A stretch of 64,000 nucleotides of DNA from Mytilus edulis. Its lineage: Eukaryota > Mollusca > Bivalvia > Mytilida > Mytilidae. Under the pieces are notes generated by a model. It ran no database searches. It saw only the letters and a list, made by a program, of their open reading frames with translations, and was not told the DNA's origin. The stretch is taken from assembly GCF_963676685.1 (NCBI RefSeq), contig NC_092344.1:45716830-45780829 (forward strand), in the 5' to 3' direction. Of the stretch, positions 12,775-26,800 are shown piece by piece (position 1 is the first letter of the stretch; each line of letters opens with the position of its first letter). The position numbers and the translations under genes are program-made.

Positions 12775-12892
12775 AGAAGATGTGTTATGATTGCCAATGA
12801 GACAACTCTTAACAGGAGACCAAAATGACAAGAAATTAAGAACTATAGGTCACCGTATAGTACGGAGGAAGCCGTGTCTGTTCTAATTGCAT
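12775..12892 (-). repeat. Dispersed repeat R10a, inverted end
   Basis: The stretch runs gaagatgtgttatgattgcc, then 'aatgagacaactct', 'gagaccaaaatgacaag' and 'actataggtcaccgta'. It is the reverse complement of the R10a 3' end. Similar copies are at 56487-56600 and, degenerate, 58060-58150. Confidence 0.8.
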
Positions 12893-12894
12893 CG

Positions 12895-12990
12895 ATCGAA
12901 ATGTAAAGCTTTTAAAAAGGGTATTTGTTAGTTTAATTGCTTTTTCGGGAAATGTTTTCTTTGCCATTCCCCAAGAAAGTATAAAATGTG
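12895..12990 (+). repeat. Second copy of the repeat at 11005-11118
   Basis: The shared blocks tcgaaatgtaaagctt, tttaattgctttttc and ccattccccaagaaagta match the copy at 11005-11118 with scattered differences. Confidence 0.7.
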
Positions 12991-13184
12991 TTTTGTAAAC
13001 AAGTTTATCGAAGAAGAGATCGAAAAGTTACCTTTTATCAAAACATAGAAAAGCGTGTTATAAGTTAGAGCTTCTTTTATAAAATAATAACCCTCAAAAT
13101 GAAATGGACAGATGACATTTAAAAAAGTAACAAATTTAAGATAGCTGCGACAAATAGTTTCAGGCGGATGGAACCCTTATATTT

Positions 13185-13263
13185 ACAAACTATTATGTCT
13201 TATGTAGACGAAACGCGTGTCTGGCGTACAAAATTATAATCCTGGTACCTTTGATAATTATTC
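13185..13263 (+). repeat. Repeat R8, 3' tail
   Basis: It contains tagacgaaacgcgtgtctgg, then ataatcctggtacctttgat, the conserved tail of R8 seen in full at 37684-38381. A weaker trace occurs at 13915-13955. Confidence 0.75.
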
Positions 13264-13439
13264 CGACAGCGTCAGAAAAAAAATACCATATTTGATCGGA
13301 GTTATGCCGCTTCGTTGTGTTTTCACTTTGTTTGCATTTTTTGCATTTTGCTGTTTATTTGTTTACATTGTTTTGGTTTCTAGATTCCTATATTTATCAT
13401 TTTAATCTTTTATACATGTACCTGTTTGGGTTTATCACC

Positions 13440-13620
13440 CTATTCTGTCAATATAACGGAACTATCATACAAGTGGGATGTTCAGCTAGCTTTAACACCA
13501 GGTTTAGGTAACGCGTCAGGAGTAATGTAGTTATTTTCACTTGTTCCGTTGATTGATAGCGTTTGATTTTTTAAGATTTTATTTTAATTTGTCTTGGAGT
13601 TCGGCATTTTTGTTATAAGT
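13440..13620 (-). repeat. Repeat R12, inverted fragment
   Basis: It matches R12 in reverse: actatcatacaagtgggatg and gttcagctagcttta resemble 16320-16360 and the reverse complement of 11580-11640. Confidence 0.55.
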
Positions 13621-13639
13621 TTGTTATCATATTCAAATC

Positions 13640-14284
13640 TCGTTCATAGATAAAGAAAAGACAAATCAAGATAAAAATCAGAATATGAGTCAATCGCATG
13701 TCAAAAATTGTCATTTGAAATGAACAAAAAAAATTCTGATTTGAACGTATTTTACCTTTTTGGTTGGTATTACAAACTTTTCCATAACCGTTGTTGTTGT
13801 TTTGTTTGTAAATTATATCTATCAAGGTTAATTCATTGCTATTTTGTTTTTAAATTTCATGTTTGTTATTGATTCGAAGTACCAAATGCAACTGCTTTGT
13901 TATAAGCCAAATCCTCTGACTTATATAGAAGAAACGCCCGTCAGGTGTATCAAACATGGAAGTCTTGGATACCCTTCCAATGCATAGAAACGAGATGAAC
14001 AATCTTTGTAGCTTGGTCTTTGGAAAATCTTTAAAGGTATTTTAATTGCTTTTCTTTTCAAAATATAATTCAGTGCATTTAAAGCTTTTAATGTGTTGTT
14101 ATATATTCAAATTAAGAGCTCAATTATTAATATACGTTACTGGTATTAAAAGAAACAGCTCTTGTTTTTTTGTGAGAAGACGTCATAAAGTTGTTAAACG
14201 TTGTAAAACTGGACATATACTACCAAAAACCTATAAATCAATACGGATGTAAAAGGGTAAACCAAAAAATAACTGACTAGAATA
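13640..14284. other. Non-coding stretch downstream of the METTL27-like gene
   Basis: No gene is supported. It includes a weak R8-like trace near 13915-13955. Confidence 0.4.
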
Positions 14285-14466
14285 GATTACCTTAGCCGTA
14301 TTTGGCACAATCTTTTTTTGGATATTTTGGATCCTCAATGCTATTCAACTTTGTATTTGTTTGGCTTTATAACTATTTTGATCTGAGCGTCACTGATAAG
14401 TCTTATGAAGACGAAACGCGCGTCTGGCGTATTAAATTATAATCCTGGTACCTTTGATAACTATGT
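14285..14466 (+). repeat. Repeat R8, 3' half
   Basis: It starts attaccttagccgtatttgg, passes through gatctgagcgtcactgataa and gacgaaacgcgcgtctggcg, and ends ggtacctttgataactat. It matches 37849-38028 closely. It lies just beyond the poly(A) signal of the METTL27-like gene. Confidence 0.85.
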
Positions 14467-14495
14467 CATCTCTGACGGATATCGGGATAGAAACT

Positions 14496-14501
14496 TTTAT
14501 T
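14496..14501 (-). promoter_or_regulatory. Poly(A) signal AATAAA of the METTL27-like gene
   Basis: AATAAA reads on the minus strand about 200 nt after the stop codon at 14702-14704. It is the first such hexamer I see downstream. Its use is inferred. Confidence 0.55.
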
Positions 14502-14701
14502 AATATAGGGCAGGATGTCACCTAGCTTGTTATATATCACACCTTCAACATTAATCAGAGACATTATACAGTAGTTAACAGTTATTTAATCAGTTGTACA
14601 GTGAAAATAATGATATACCTCTATTACAAAAAAGAACCAATGTTTTCCGATTAGGTCTTTTTAACTATTTCTTTTTAACACTAATCTTAAGCAACCACGT
14701 A

Positions 14702-14898
14702 TTATATATGTTGGGTTGTCTTTTGAAATACAAGTATTATTCCAGTTGCCCCAGCAATGTAATTGTTTTGATTTTCTTCCTTCACTTTTTTCCATTGGCC
14801 TGATTCTTCGAGATTTTTCATAAGTGGTACAATTGTATTAACATACATTGGAACAACATCAAAGTGTTTTGGATTTGTATTTATTGCAACATATCCTC
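14702..14898 (-). CDS. METTL27: METTL27-like, terminal coding exon 5
   Basis: 197 bp to the stop TAA at 14702-14704. The acceptor is gattactattttccag. It encodes GGYVAINTNPKHFD, the helix YVNTIVPLMKNLEESGQWKK and the closing strand NNYIAGATGIILVFQKTTQH. The stop is clean. Confidence 0.92.
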
Positions 14899-17800
14899 CT
14901 GGAAAATAGTAATCAATATATACTAAACAACCAATTGAAAATACCCCGGGTTTTCAAATGCAGTATATTATGCATCTGGGTTAAGGCATAATATCTGCTG
15001 AACTATAACATAAAATGGTTAACACTGATATAAGTACACTCGAAAATTATATAATGCAGAATGAGCTACGACAAACAAGAATTTTGCATTATGGACTTTC
15101 TTTTATAATGATGAAACATTACTGCAGCGCATACTACGTATACGATATTCAAGAATTTGTTGTTTCTATCAGAAATTCATGTTTTTGATGTTTGCGGTTT
15201 CAACAGAATGAACTACGACAAACGATATTTACTTAATTTTCCATTAAATATCTTTATATTTATGTAGAAAGATAACAGCAACTACTAGAAATTCAATATA
15301 TTTATGATCATCAACGACATAATGGACGACTTCCGCTTTATGAGCAGAAAATGCTTATTGTTTTGGACCACCCGAGTCCTCGTACCCTTGTTTGCGTTAT
15401 GCTATGAAGCTGGAATCGTACACGCTTATGTTGTATTTCTAGCATGCATATGTATAGAAAGAAGGTCAGTAAAAAAAACACAGGAATGTTAAGTGTGTTA
15501 AAATAATTATTATGAATAAAGCATATATTAAAAGCAAGCTATACATGTTAGTAGATGTGGCGAAAATAAACACTATCATTATGGCATGTGCATACCACAA
15601 TTCTGTAGCAAAGATAACAATATGACAATCTAAAAGAGGGACGAAAGATACCAGAGGGGCAGTCAAACGCATAGATCGAAAATAAACTGACAACGCTATG
15701 GCTAAAAAAAGAGACACAACATAGAAAACTAAAGACTAAGCAACTCGGACCCCAAAAAAAACTGGGAGTGATCTCATGTGCTCCGAAAGGGTACTAATTA
15801 AGTTGACAATTCACATGATACAAGACCATGTAAACTAGATATCCCATACCTGTACAGAGCATATGGGTGGCTTGGGGCATTACAAATACGGAAATACCTC
15901 GCTAAGTATAGCTAAACTCTTTTGCTTTCAAACTGTTTTGCGCTAGGTTTGTTTCAATTTCATTTTGGCGTACAGATATGGATAAGGGCCTGATAAATGC
16001 AGCAGTAGTATACCGGTGTTCAAAAGTCATAAATCGATTGAGAACAAATAAATCCAGGTTACAAAACAAAAGCTTAAAATATTACACAAAATACTTCCAT
16101 TGTGACTCAAGTTCTTCAAACTTTTATCATACAATTTAATTTATCTATTGGGTGTCTATATGCCATTTTGTGTTTCTTTGTTGAAATATTAATTTGTTTT
16201 TATAGTGATTAAGATATAACATAATGATCACTGCTGTACCCCAAGTTTTTATATTTTTACCTATTATATCTGTTAGTTTTGCTCACACTTTGTTATTAAT
16301 ATCATGAAAACAAATATGCGACTGTCATATAAGTGGGATGTTTTGCTAGCTATTATAAAACAAAGTTTCATTTACCATCTGCTACATAAGGAAATGCCTG
16401 TACAACGGCAGGAATATAAGAGTTTTTTCCCTTTTGTTTGATGTGTTTGTGCTTTTAATTTTGCCATTTAATAAGAGACTTTCCTTTGAGTTCGGTACTT
16501 TTAAATTTTGCTATTTTACTTTTCACTAGGAAATTGAAAGTGTTTGACTTGTCACAAAACATAAAGCAACCAACAAAAAAGATAAACTACCGATCAGGGA
16601 GTACTCAGGAGAATGGTTATTAACACCATTTACAACTTACAAACAAATCATGTATCGTCAGTCTAAAAGACGAATTTCTTGTTGATTTGCATTTTGGTGG
16701 TTTGCCTTTTCATCTTGGAATAGATTGCGTTTTTCAACACTCAAATTACATCGCATAAATTCACGGAAGGCATAAAACAATGATAACAAATGGTAAATAA
16801 TAAATGTACCTTAGTAAAATATTAATATGATATTAATATATATATATATATATATTAATTTTAATATCGTACCTGGCTTTGTCACTCGCAACATTTCAGA
16901 TAGTGAATTTACTGGTAGAGCGCCTCCACCAAATCCGCCTCGGCATACAACTACATCATACGCATCTAAAAGTTATGAGATATTTCGTGATAACATATTT
17001 GTTTTGAAAGCGAATGTTTGTCAGAACGCAGACAACTGAAAAATTGAATACTCTAGATATAAATTTGAATATTGGATCACTATGTAGAACATTACACGAG
17101 AGGTTTTGGCTTTGTTTGAACCGAATCAGGTTAATCATTAGTATCAAGATTCCTTTTTTGAGAATTGTTCGCACCAAATAATTTATTGCACGGAAAGAAC
17201 CGAATCATAATCTTTTTCCAGCATGAAAAAATAACTTTAAAACCAATAAATTGGAACTAAGAAGCTGACATTTGGTTAAAATCTATGATAAAAATTCATT
17301 TCTATATAAATAAAGGCAACAGTAGTATACCGCTGTTCAAAACTCATAAATCCATGGACAAAAAAACAAAATCGGGGTAACAAACTAAAACCGAGGGAAA
17401 CGCATTAAATATAAGAGGAGAACAACGACATTACACCGAAACGTAACACATACAGAAACGGACCAAGCATCAGACAAAACACCACGAGAATAACAAATAT
17501 AACATGAAAACCAAATACATGAATTTGGGATAGACAAGTACCGTGCCACGTCTTATCTCAATTTCTCAAAAATAAGAGAAAACACAAACGACTCAACGTT
17601 AAAATGCAACACACACAGAAATGAACAATAATATAACAATGGCCATCTTCCTGACTTGGTACAGGACACTTTTAAAGGTGGAATAAAAGTGGTGGGTTGA
17701 ACCTGGTTTTGTGGCATGCCAAACCTCGAATATACGAGGAAAAAATCGCCAAAAGTCTTTTTTTTTATTCTGAAACTTACATATGAAGTTGTAAAAACTG

Positions 17801-20800
17801 CAACACAGAAATCTAGGGATTTGTTTAAAAAACAGAGCACTGGAAACGTTTGCTTTTGCTTGCTTGAAATATATTTACATTATTTGGCGAAAAGAACATT
17901 CTCTGAAAAAAAAACAATCATCTACCTTGGACGCCTTTTCTCCGCTATAAAACCAGTACCTGTGTCAATTCGGAACCACACTCAGCGTGTGGCGTTCACA
18001 TGGTTTTTGTGCTTTAAAAAATCTAATGTTTATAAGTTCCTTACCGGTTGAACAGGATGCAATCACATTTACTCTACTTCAATTGACCACGGAGGTGTTG
18101 AATATGAATAAAGGTCATATCATCGAGGCACATGTATATTGGAAAAGGTTGCTTCAAATCTACCTGTGGTTACATTTGCTTATCTATTGAAAATAACATT
18201 ATTGCTTCGATTGTTTTTTTTTTTTTGACATTCGATAAATATAAATTCACAGAATATAATCCTTCTAGCATTAATTAAAGATATTCTGAATATGCTTTTG
18301 ATAAATATAATGACATTGCACTCAGACTTCTTTAAACTGAGTTTTACTGCGTATTGTTATGTGTTTCTTTATTCTAAATTGGCTATAAGTACAGGGGGAA
18401 TTGAGATCTCACAAAACATGTTTAACCCCGCCGCACTTTTGCGCCTGTCCTAAATCAGGAGCTCTGGCCTTTGTAGTTGAGTGTCACGCCCATTTTCATT
18501 GCAATAGTACACAATTTAATAAGGGGCAAGCTAAGGACCACCTCCGGGTTCGGGGTTTCGCTGCGTTGAAGACCCATTGGTGGCATTCGGCTGTTTCCTG
18601 CTCTTTGGTCGGGTTGTTGTCTCTTTAACATATACCCATTTCCATTTTCACTTGTATTATTACATTTTTTATTTTATTTTTTCAACTTACTTTTTTATCA
18701 TATATTTTTTTACATTGGTTGATTTATTCCTGTTGTATTTCATCCTGCATGAAATCTTTCTATACCAACCTTTGCCAATTTTTGTGTTGCCTGTTTCTGG
18801 TATATTCTCTTCATAATATTTTCTGTAAACATCCTTCCTTTTAGCAATTGCAATCATGTTCTTATTGGGTTCCAGGGATTCTATATTGCAAAACCCTAAT
18901 TTCTGCAACTTGAAATAAAGAAATTGGGAAAAGTTACATAGATGACAACGGATATTTTCCCTTTGTTGTTACTAAAATCCCGTCTCCTTTTCTCCGATTG
19001 TTACCTACCAAATTAGATATACTACCGGATTTGTACTTACACGAGCGACAAGACATGTGCCACGTATAAATAAACATCTGTGTGCGCCTTTTTTGTGGGG
19101 TTTGTTTTGATGCGTTTTGTGAATTGCTGTTTTTCTTCTTTTTGTTTAAGCCATCGCTCTGTCAGTTTAATTTCGACTGATGCGTTTGATTGTCCCTTTG
19201 AGAAGGTGGAATCTTTTATCTCAAGGTCACATCAAATATGAAATGCAAATACTCGCACATAAAGAGATGTGATATGCCTGTTACTGATAAAACTCTACAC
19301 AGCAGACCAAATGACACAGAAATTAACAACTATAGTTCAAGGTCACCGAAATATATAAATACTAGGGATTTTCTTATTACATGCATATATTACCTTAGCC
19401 GTATTTGGCACAACTTTTTGGAATTTTAGGTTCTCAATGCTCTTCAACTTTATACTTAATTGGCTAATATTAACATCTAAATGCCTTACAATATTTTAAA
19501 TGATAATTTAGTAGCAATATTACCCCTCACTGATGTTGTATAATTATAATGCGACTTAAAACTGAAAGTAATCTTGTTTTGGTTATTCAGTACTTTTATA
19601 TTTTCCAAAAAAGTATTTTTGTTTCTAGACTGTAGACTATTTAAACACAAAAGCAAAGGAACAACGCTTTTATAGCTGCTCGTCATCTCAAAGTATCAGT
19701 GAGACTATTGGTTTTTTTCTATAACATTTTTTCGTCTTTTAGGTTGTGGTTGCATCAATCTTATCTTTTTTTTTTATAAAATGCATGATATTTCACACAT
19801 TTTTTCAAATTCAAAACGATCGTAGCATACTTCTACTCATTCCTGTTATATTTTGATATTTTCATTAAATCAATTATTATTAGTGTACTAATCAGATAAA
19901 TATATTCAAAATTTACAAATACTGCCAGTTTTCAATCATTAGTACTTACTTCTATTCCTACAAGACCAGTGCCAGCAGCGACATCTAGTATACAAATATC
20001 TTGTCTGTGCTTTGGAAATAAATCTGCCACTGCATTTGCAATATATTGAGGTCCATTGCAATCTAATAGTTTGTGATCCTTAATAAGAAGGTGAAAATTA
20101 TGAGAGAAAGAAAGCATATTCATATATGAATACCTACAAGTACTTCGTAAAGGTACAAGCTATATCAAACATTTTACTGAGAAATAAGATATACCGTGTT
20201 GGTGCTATGGAATAAAGTAAAATCAAAAATACCATACTCCGCGTAAAATTTCAAAACAGGATGTATTATTCAAATGGCAAAATCAAAAGCTCGACCAAAT
20301 CAAACGAATGGACAACAACAGTATTCCCTACTTGGAACATACATTTTGTTATGTAGAAAATGGTGGATAAAACGTGGTTTTAAAGCTAGCTTAACCTCTC
20401 ACCTATATGACAGTCGTATACAATTTTTTCATATTGACAACGATGTGTGAACAAAACAAACTGACACAACAGGTAAAAATGTAAAAAATGGGGGTTCATC
20501 AGTGAACGTTGTATTATTATCTTAATCAATACAAAAACCAACAGATATATAAACAAACATTTGCCATGACACAATGACACAATTATAGTGCCACGTCATA
20601 TATAACCAACAAGGCATACAGAAAAGCCATATCATCAAAAATGAAAGACAATAATACAAGATTAAAAACTAATTGTTCAGAGAACAATTGAAGGTCTTTC
20701 CATCCAAAACTATGTATTTTGATATGAAAGTAGTAAAATTCGGTTTAAAATGTAATTTCCGGCGTCAAATGATCGCTTATTGAACACTGATTCCTAAAAT

Positions 20801-23800
20801 ATATGGTTTCTATGAAATATATTTAAATACTGGAGATAATTTGTTACTTCCACTTTGAAAAATGTTACTTCCGGTATTATTTGAATGTTTAATTGGCACT
20901 GATTCCAAAAATATCTCGTTTTATATACTTTTTATATTATCAAGTACATACAAATAGCTACTTCCGGTAACACAAGGTTACTTCTGGTTGGCTTTTCCAA
21001 ACTTAAATATCTTGAAACCTTGTCAATATCATATATCGTGTTTAAAAAGCGGTGATTTTGAAATGACATTGGCCTTTCAGCTTAACTCTTTTTTTCTTTT
21101 GTTTGAACCAAGGACCTCAAATCAAAAGACCCTAGGTCTCTATCACTTATGGTGTAAATTCACATTGCGATAAGACGTGTCACGGTACTTGTCTATCCCA
21201 AATTTATGTATTTGGTTTTGATGTTATATTTGTTATTCTCGTAGGATTTTGTCTGATGCTTGGTCCGTTTCTGTGTGTGTTACATTGTAGTGTTGTGTCG
21301 TTGTTCTCCTCTTATATTTAATGCGTTTCCCTCAGTTTTAGTTTGTTATCCCGTTTTTGTGTTTTGTCAATGGATTTACGAGTTTAAACAGCGGTATACT
21401 ACTGTTGCCTTTATTTACCCATTACAATTACATTTTACTTATTCTAATTACAGAAGGGGAAATAACTCTCATATGGAGTTTCCAGAACACTTAGGTCAAA
21501 ATTGTTTTTAAGATCCTGAGGATATATAACGAGTAAATTGAAGAAACTCTTTGGTCGTAATCGTTAACGGTTGCGAAGGAGATATGTACACAAGACAAAC
21601 AGCGCTTGGGAGATAACTCTTACAATAAAAAGTGTTCGGCTAAACGGGGTCAGTTTCATAATTGTAATAACTGTTCGATAGCATACACAAAAAATCTAAG
21701 CAACATCTTGCGAAACAAAAAAGCACCGTCAGAAAAAAGTGGCTGAACAAGAATAAAAAGTAATAATAATAATAATAATGATAATAATCAGAAGAAAAAG
21801 AAAATGAAAACCAATAGATTTTTCCACAGAAAGCGGAAAGACCTAATTATCAGAAGACAATCAATATCTTTCCACAGAAAAGTGGTCATATGCAGTGTCA
21901 AATGATAACTTAATATACGCTGATACCCAAATTATATGGTTCCTAAACAATTTGTAGAAATTAGGGAAATAATTTGTTACTTTCGGTCTGAAAAATGTCA
22001 CTTCCGGTATTATATGATAGTTTATATGAAACTGATTCCAAAAATACATGGTCTTTTATACTTTTACATCACACAAGTACAAAACAAAAAGCTACCTCCT
22101 GTTTACTACAAGAGTGCACACGCTGAAATGTCTCGCCTTCTTTTCTTATCATTGATATTATGTTGATAGTCCTAAATATAAAGCTTTATTTCAACTGTCA
22201 CATAAACTTATCATTAACCAAGAAAATTGAACATTGACCAATGAACCATGAAAAAGAGGTCAAGGTCAGATGAACCATACCAGGCAGGCATGTACAGCTA
22301 ACAATTTTTCCATATAACAAATATAGTTGACCCATTGCTAATAGTTTAAGAAACAGACCAAAACACAAAAAGTTAACAGAGCAACGAACCGTGAAAATGA
22401 GGTCAAGGTCAAATAAAACCTGCGTGACTGACAGATAGATCATAAAATATTTCCATACAGCAAATATAGTCGACCTATTATTGCATATAGTATTAGAAAA
22501 AAGAACAAAATATCAAAATCTTAACTTTGACCACTGAACCATGAAAATGAGTTCAAGAACAGATAACACCTGTCAGCTAGACATGTACACCTTACAATCA
22601 TTCCATTCACCAAATATAGTAGACCTATCGCATACAGTATAAGAAAAACAGACCAAAACACAAAAACTTAACTTTAACCACTGAACCATAAAAATGAGGT
22701 CAAGGTCAGATGACACCTACCAGTTGGAAGTGTACACCTTACAGTCCTTCCATACACCGAATATACTAGACCTATTGCTTATAGTATCTGAGATATGGAC
22801 TTGACCACCAAAACTTAACCCTGTTCACTGATCCGTGAAATGAGGTCGAGGTCAAGTGAAAACTGTCTGACGGGCATGAGGACCTTGCAGGTACGCACAT
22901 ACCAAATATAGTTATCTTATTACTTATAATAAGAGAGAATTTAACATTACAAAAAAACTTTTTTCAAGTCACTGAACCATGAAAATAAGGTCAAGGACAT
23001 TTGACATGTGACTGACAGAAACTTCGTAACATGAAGCATCCATATACCAAGTATGAGGCATCCAGGATTTCCATCTTCTAAAATATAAAGCTCTTAAGAA
23101 GTTAGAAAACGCTACCGCCGCCTCCGGATAAATATCCCTATGTCGAGTTTTCTGCGACTTTTGTCGCAGGCTCGACAAAAAGTCATTTACGGTTGGATTT
23201 TCAAGGACATGTAGAGTGCAACCTAATGATTTATCACGTTTGAAAAAGAAGTAAAAGCAAATGTCAAAATCTAGAACGTCAAATTAAACACAGAAAAGTA
23301 GAAAGACCTAATAATAATCAGAAGAAAACCAATAGGTCTTTCCACAGAAAGAGGAAAGACCTAATAATAATAATAATAATTAAGACGCTTTTGCATCTTA
23401 ATAATTAGTATCTGGACTTAAAGGGGTGAACACAAGTAAATGATGCCAGTTTACTTACCCAGTGAACCATTCATAGGCTAAATTTAAAATGTATGCCACT
23501 ATATCCATAAACAGTTGATACATGCCTTAACATTTATAAATGTTTATCTAGGATTTTACTTTTCTTTTGTGTCACGACCTTATATCTATAACTTTGTCTG
23601 CCCCTCTGGTATTTTTCGCCCCTCTTTTATAACTGGCTTTGTTAAATGGGTTTTGCTCATTGTTATGGACCGTACTACGCTCTGCATACTTACCTATACC
23701 CTCAGCTTAGAGTGAATAAACAAGATAATATTTAATTCTTTTCTTTCTCTCTTTTTTACTAAACTATATCTGTTGATAAACTAATTGATTTGTTCTTTCC

Positions 23801-26800
23801 TTTTTTGTCAGGAGAAATGCACGGAAATTTTGAATTGATTTTAATTTTCAGATGGCGAGTGCGTGAATGTAACTGAATCCGTTCAGTTAATCGCGACTAT
23901 GATACTGGTTATCATATTGATGATATTTTGTTTTGGACTATACTGTGAATATTCACATACTACTTCCAAAAAGGTATATAATGACAATCAAAGAGAGACA
24001 ACAAGTTTCCATCAAAAATAACTTTAAGCTCCAAAAAAGAGTTTGTCAGTTATATTACGAAATATGAATAATAAAGGTTGAGAAATAAGTTAAGTTATTC
24101 CGAAATCAAATAACATTTTCCTATCCATCCTTTGATCAAAATGCATTGTTATCTGAAGCAATAGATCTATTTAACTTGTTTCAGAAATAGATAAAATGAA
24201 GTATGACATTTAAACTAATGCAATCTGTTATATATTATATTACTTAGTCTCTTGATGAGCTCCGCAGCCATGAAATTTATTTAGTTTACATGACAAGTGA
24301 TATACTAGGGACTTGCATGACCTCTTTTTCAGCCATGGCGTTGTCCGTTTTGACAACTATCAATTGAACAATCAAATGTTCAAATGTTCATTATCAAATG
24401 TTCAAATGTTCATTATCAAATGTTCAAATGTTCATTATCAAAATTAATGTTCAAATGTTCATTGTCAAATGTTCAAATGTTCATTATCCGTAGATTGTTT
24501 TGTTGTTTGGTCTTACTGACCCCATCTTCATCTAAAAATTCATATCAATCTTAGATATATGAGTTAGAAAGTCCAGTCCCTTTCATATCTTTTATCTCCC
24601 TTTATACACACCATCGACCAATTTTGTTTAACTTCGAAAAGAGAGTTTTCACATATGGAGTTTGACGGATAGTTAAGCGTACTTGTAACAAGTCTCGTAA
24701 ATGTTGCTTTATCAAATATGTTGGGTTTTTTTGCCAAGCAAGGGAGAATATTACTCGAAAGGTTTAACTGCAAAACAGACATACCATTACACATTTGCAT
24801 GTTATCATAATGTATTATAATTGCTGTATTTCAAACTAGGTGAGATGCAGTTATCAATTAACCAATCAAATTTCAAAATGTTCAAAATCTCTCTGATGTG
24901 TGTTTCGTTTGGTGTAATTGACCTACGTTGCATTTCACGTGTTTTAATTTATATCCGTCTTAGATATACACTTATCTACATGCTGATGATGATGGTATAT
25001 AATTATAGATATACACAACCGTCGAACTTCATTTTGTTTTAAGTGTAAGCTAGGTGCTTGCAAAAATATCAAATGTATGCGTAAGCTTATTAATCTTTAA
25101 AAAAAAAAATATAACGATAATACAATGGTAAACTTTATTTAAAAGCATTCACTGCTAATTTTTTTTTTTTTTTTTTGGTCGAAATGCAACATCTTTTAAA
25201 ACTTCATATTCCATCTAAATCAAGGTAACTTAACCACAGTGAAAGTGTTATAAACATCAAAGAAAATCGATGCTCGGTTGGTCATCTGACGATTCGGGAA
25301 AACCTTTTCAAATGAATAATATGTTCGGCAATGATGATGGTTTGAGTCTTGATAACGGGTTAATAAAGCTACGTAAAGTTGTTTTTTTTTTATAACAAAT
25401 AAATATATCAAGTTTAGACATATTTATATTCTGTAAAGAACTTTATTAATAATTGTTATAAATATCAATTTTATTCAATCATTGTTTCTTCCTTCAATAT
25501 ACATGGTAAAATTGATGTTCTAAATCATGTCCCGTTTTGTGTACACTAAGCCTACAAAAGGCCTACATTGACTAACGACTGCATGCAGACAAAACATGAT
25601 TTAAACTACATGTAAACATTGAGTTTTATCAATGGGAACGTAATTGTGTGAAGTTTACGTGTGAGTTACACTAACACAACACCGAGTTTAGGTCAATGTG
25701 AACACGGCCTAAGAATGTAACTTTAACACACTAATGAGTGTTATATAATTAGTTGTTATATTTTATATATCATTCACGCAATATTTCGCTAAACACACTA
25801 GCTTCATCGGGCTTGTGTATCTATCTAGGTGTAATCGGATGCATAATAAAAAGTATTTTTGTAGCTTGAACAACACAAAATTTGAGTAAAAGCTTAACAT
25901 ATTTATTGATGGTCTATATAAAACATATTTTTGCCGTTTATTGTACATAACAGTTCTTAAATCCAAACAAATAGTTGTTCTAGTTAAATAGAATGGATTT
26001 CAGGATCTGTTCCTTTGGTTTTGGGTAGAACTGTTTTTCATCCCTCCCATTAATTCTATCAGGCTCAATAGTACATGTACGTAGCTGATGCTTCCAGAAC
26101 TGTCTCGTAAATGGACAGTTTCTTCCTTTAGTATAAAACAAGCGGTGATTGTTAAGTTTGATGTTGAATTAAGTTTCTGTTTCACCAACGTACTTCAAAG
26201 GAAAGGAACTGTCCAATTACGAGACATATATTAAGAACAGGGCATACTTTTGAAACTATCACCTTTCCAATAATTGAGGTAAACCAAATTTGGGACTCCG
26301 AAAGGAGAAAACAGAGAGAAAGGTTCTGGATGCATCATCTACATACTCTTGAACCTGATGGACTTAATGAGAGGGATGAAAAACAGTTTTACCTAAAACC
26401 AAAGGAATAAACTCTGAATTTCATTCTATATAACTTAAACAACTATTTGTTTGGATTTAAGAATTGTTATGTACAATAAACGGCAAAACTATGTTTTCTG
26501 TAGACCATCAATAAATATGTTAAATTTATGTTTTTTGCTCTTGTAGATAGTGCCCGATTAAAACGGCTGGGTTTGGTTTGGTTTTTTTTTTTGCTCTGTA
26601 GCGTGAAAAAACTTGAATTGACATCCCACTCATTTGCTTTAATTCCTTTCTATAATTTGTCACTAAAACTGATGTCATATATGTCTTTATATATATTCAG
26701 ATCCTGTGCTTTATAAAAGGGACGATCGATCTAGTAAAAAAGGGACATATACTGATACTCTCCGATTACAGTTAACCGTGTTATTAATGTCTATCGAAAC

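Larger units (their letters stand above)
25890..26530. repeat. Inverted pair of Penelope-like 3' ends
   Basis: The arms 25890-26060 and about 26360-26530 are reverse complements with few differences; for example tttatgggtctatataaa-like and gtacataacagttcttaaat have partners atttaagaattgttatgtac and gtagaccatcaataaatatg. Penelope-like elements often insert as head-to-head or head-to-tail partial copies (established), which fits. Confidence 0.8.

Noticed and set aside
17716-18051. 111-codon plus-strand frame
   Set aside because: Begins in repeat R9, has no motif and continues through AT-rich intron.
23515-23715. 66-codon plus-strand frame
   Set aside because: Contains reverse R11 text (gtctgcccctctggta) and R10-like text (tgctcattgtta), so it is repeat-derived.
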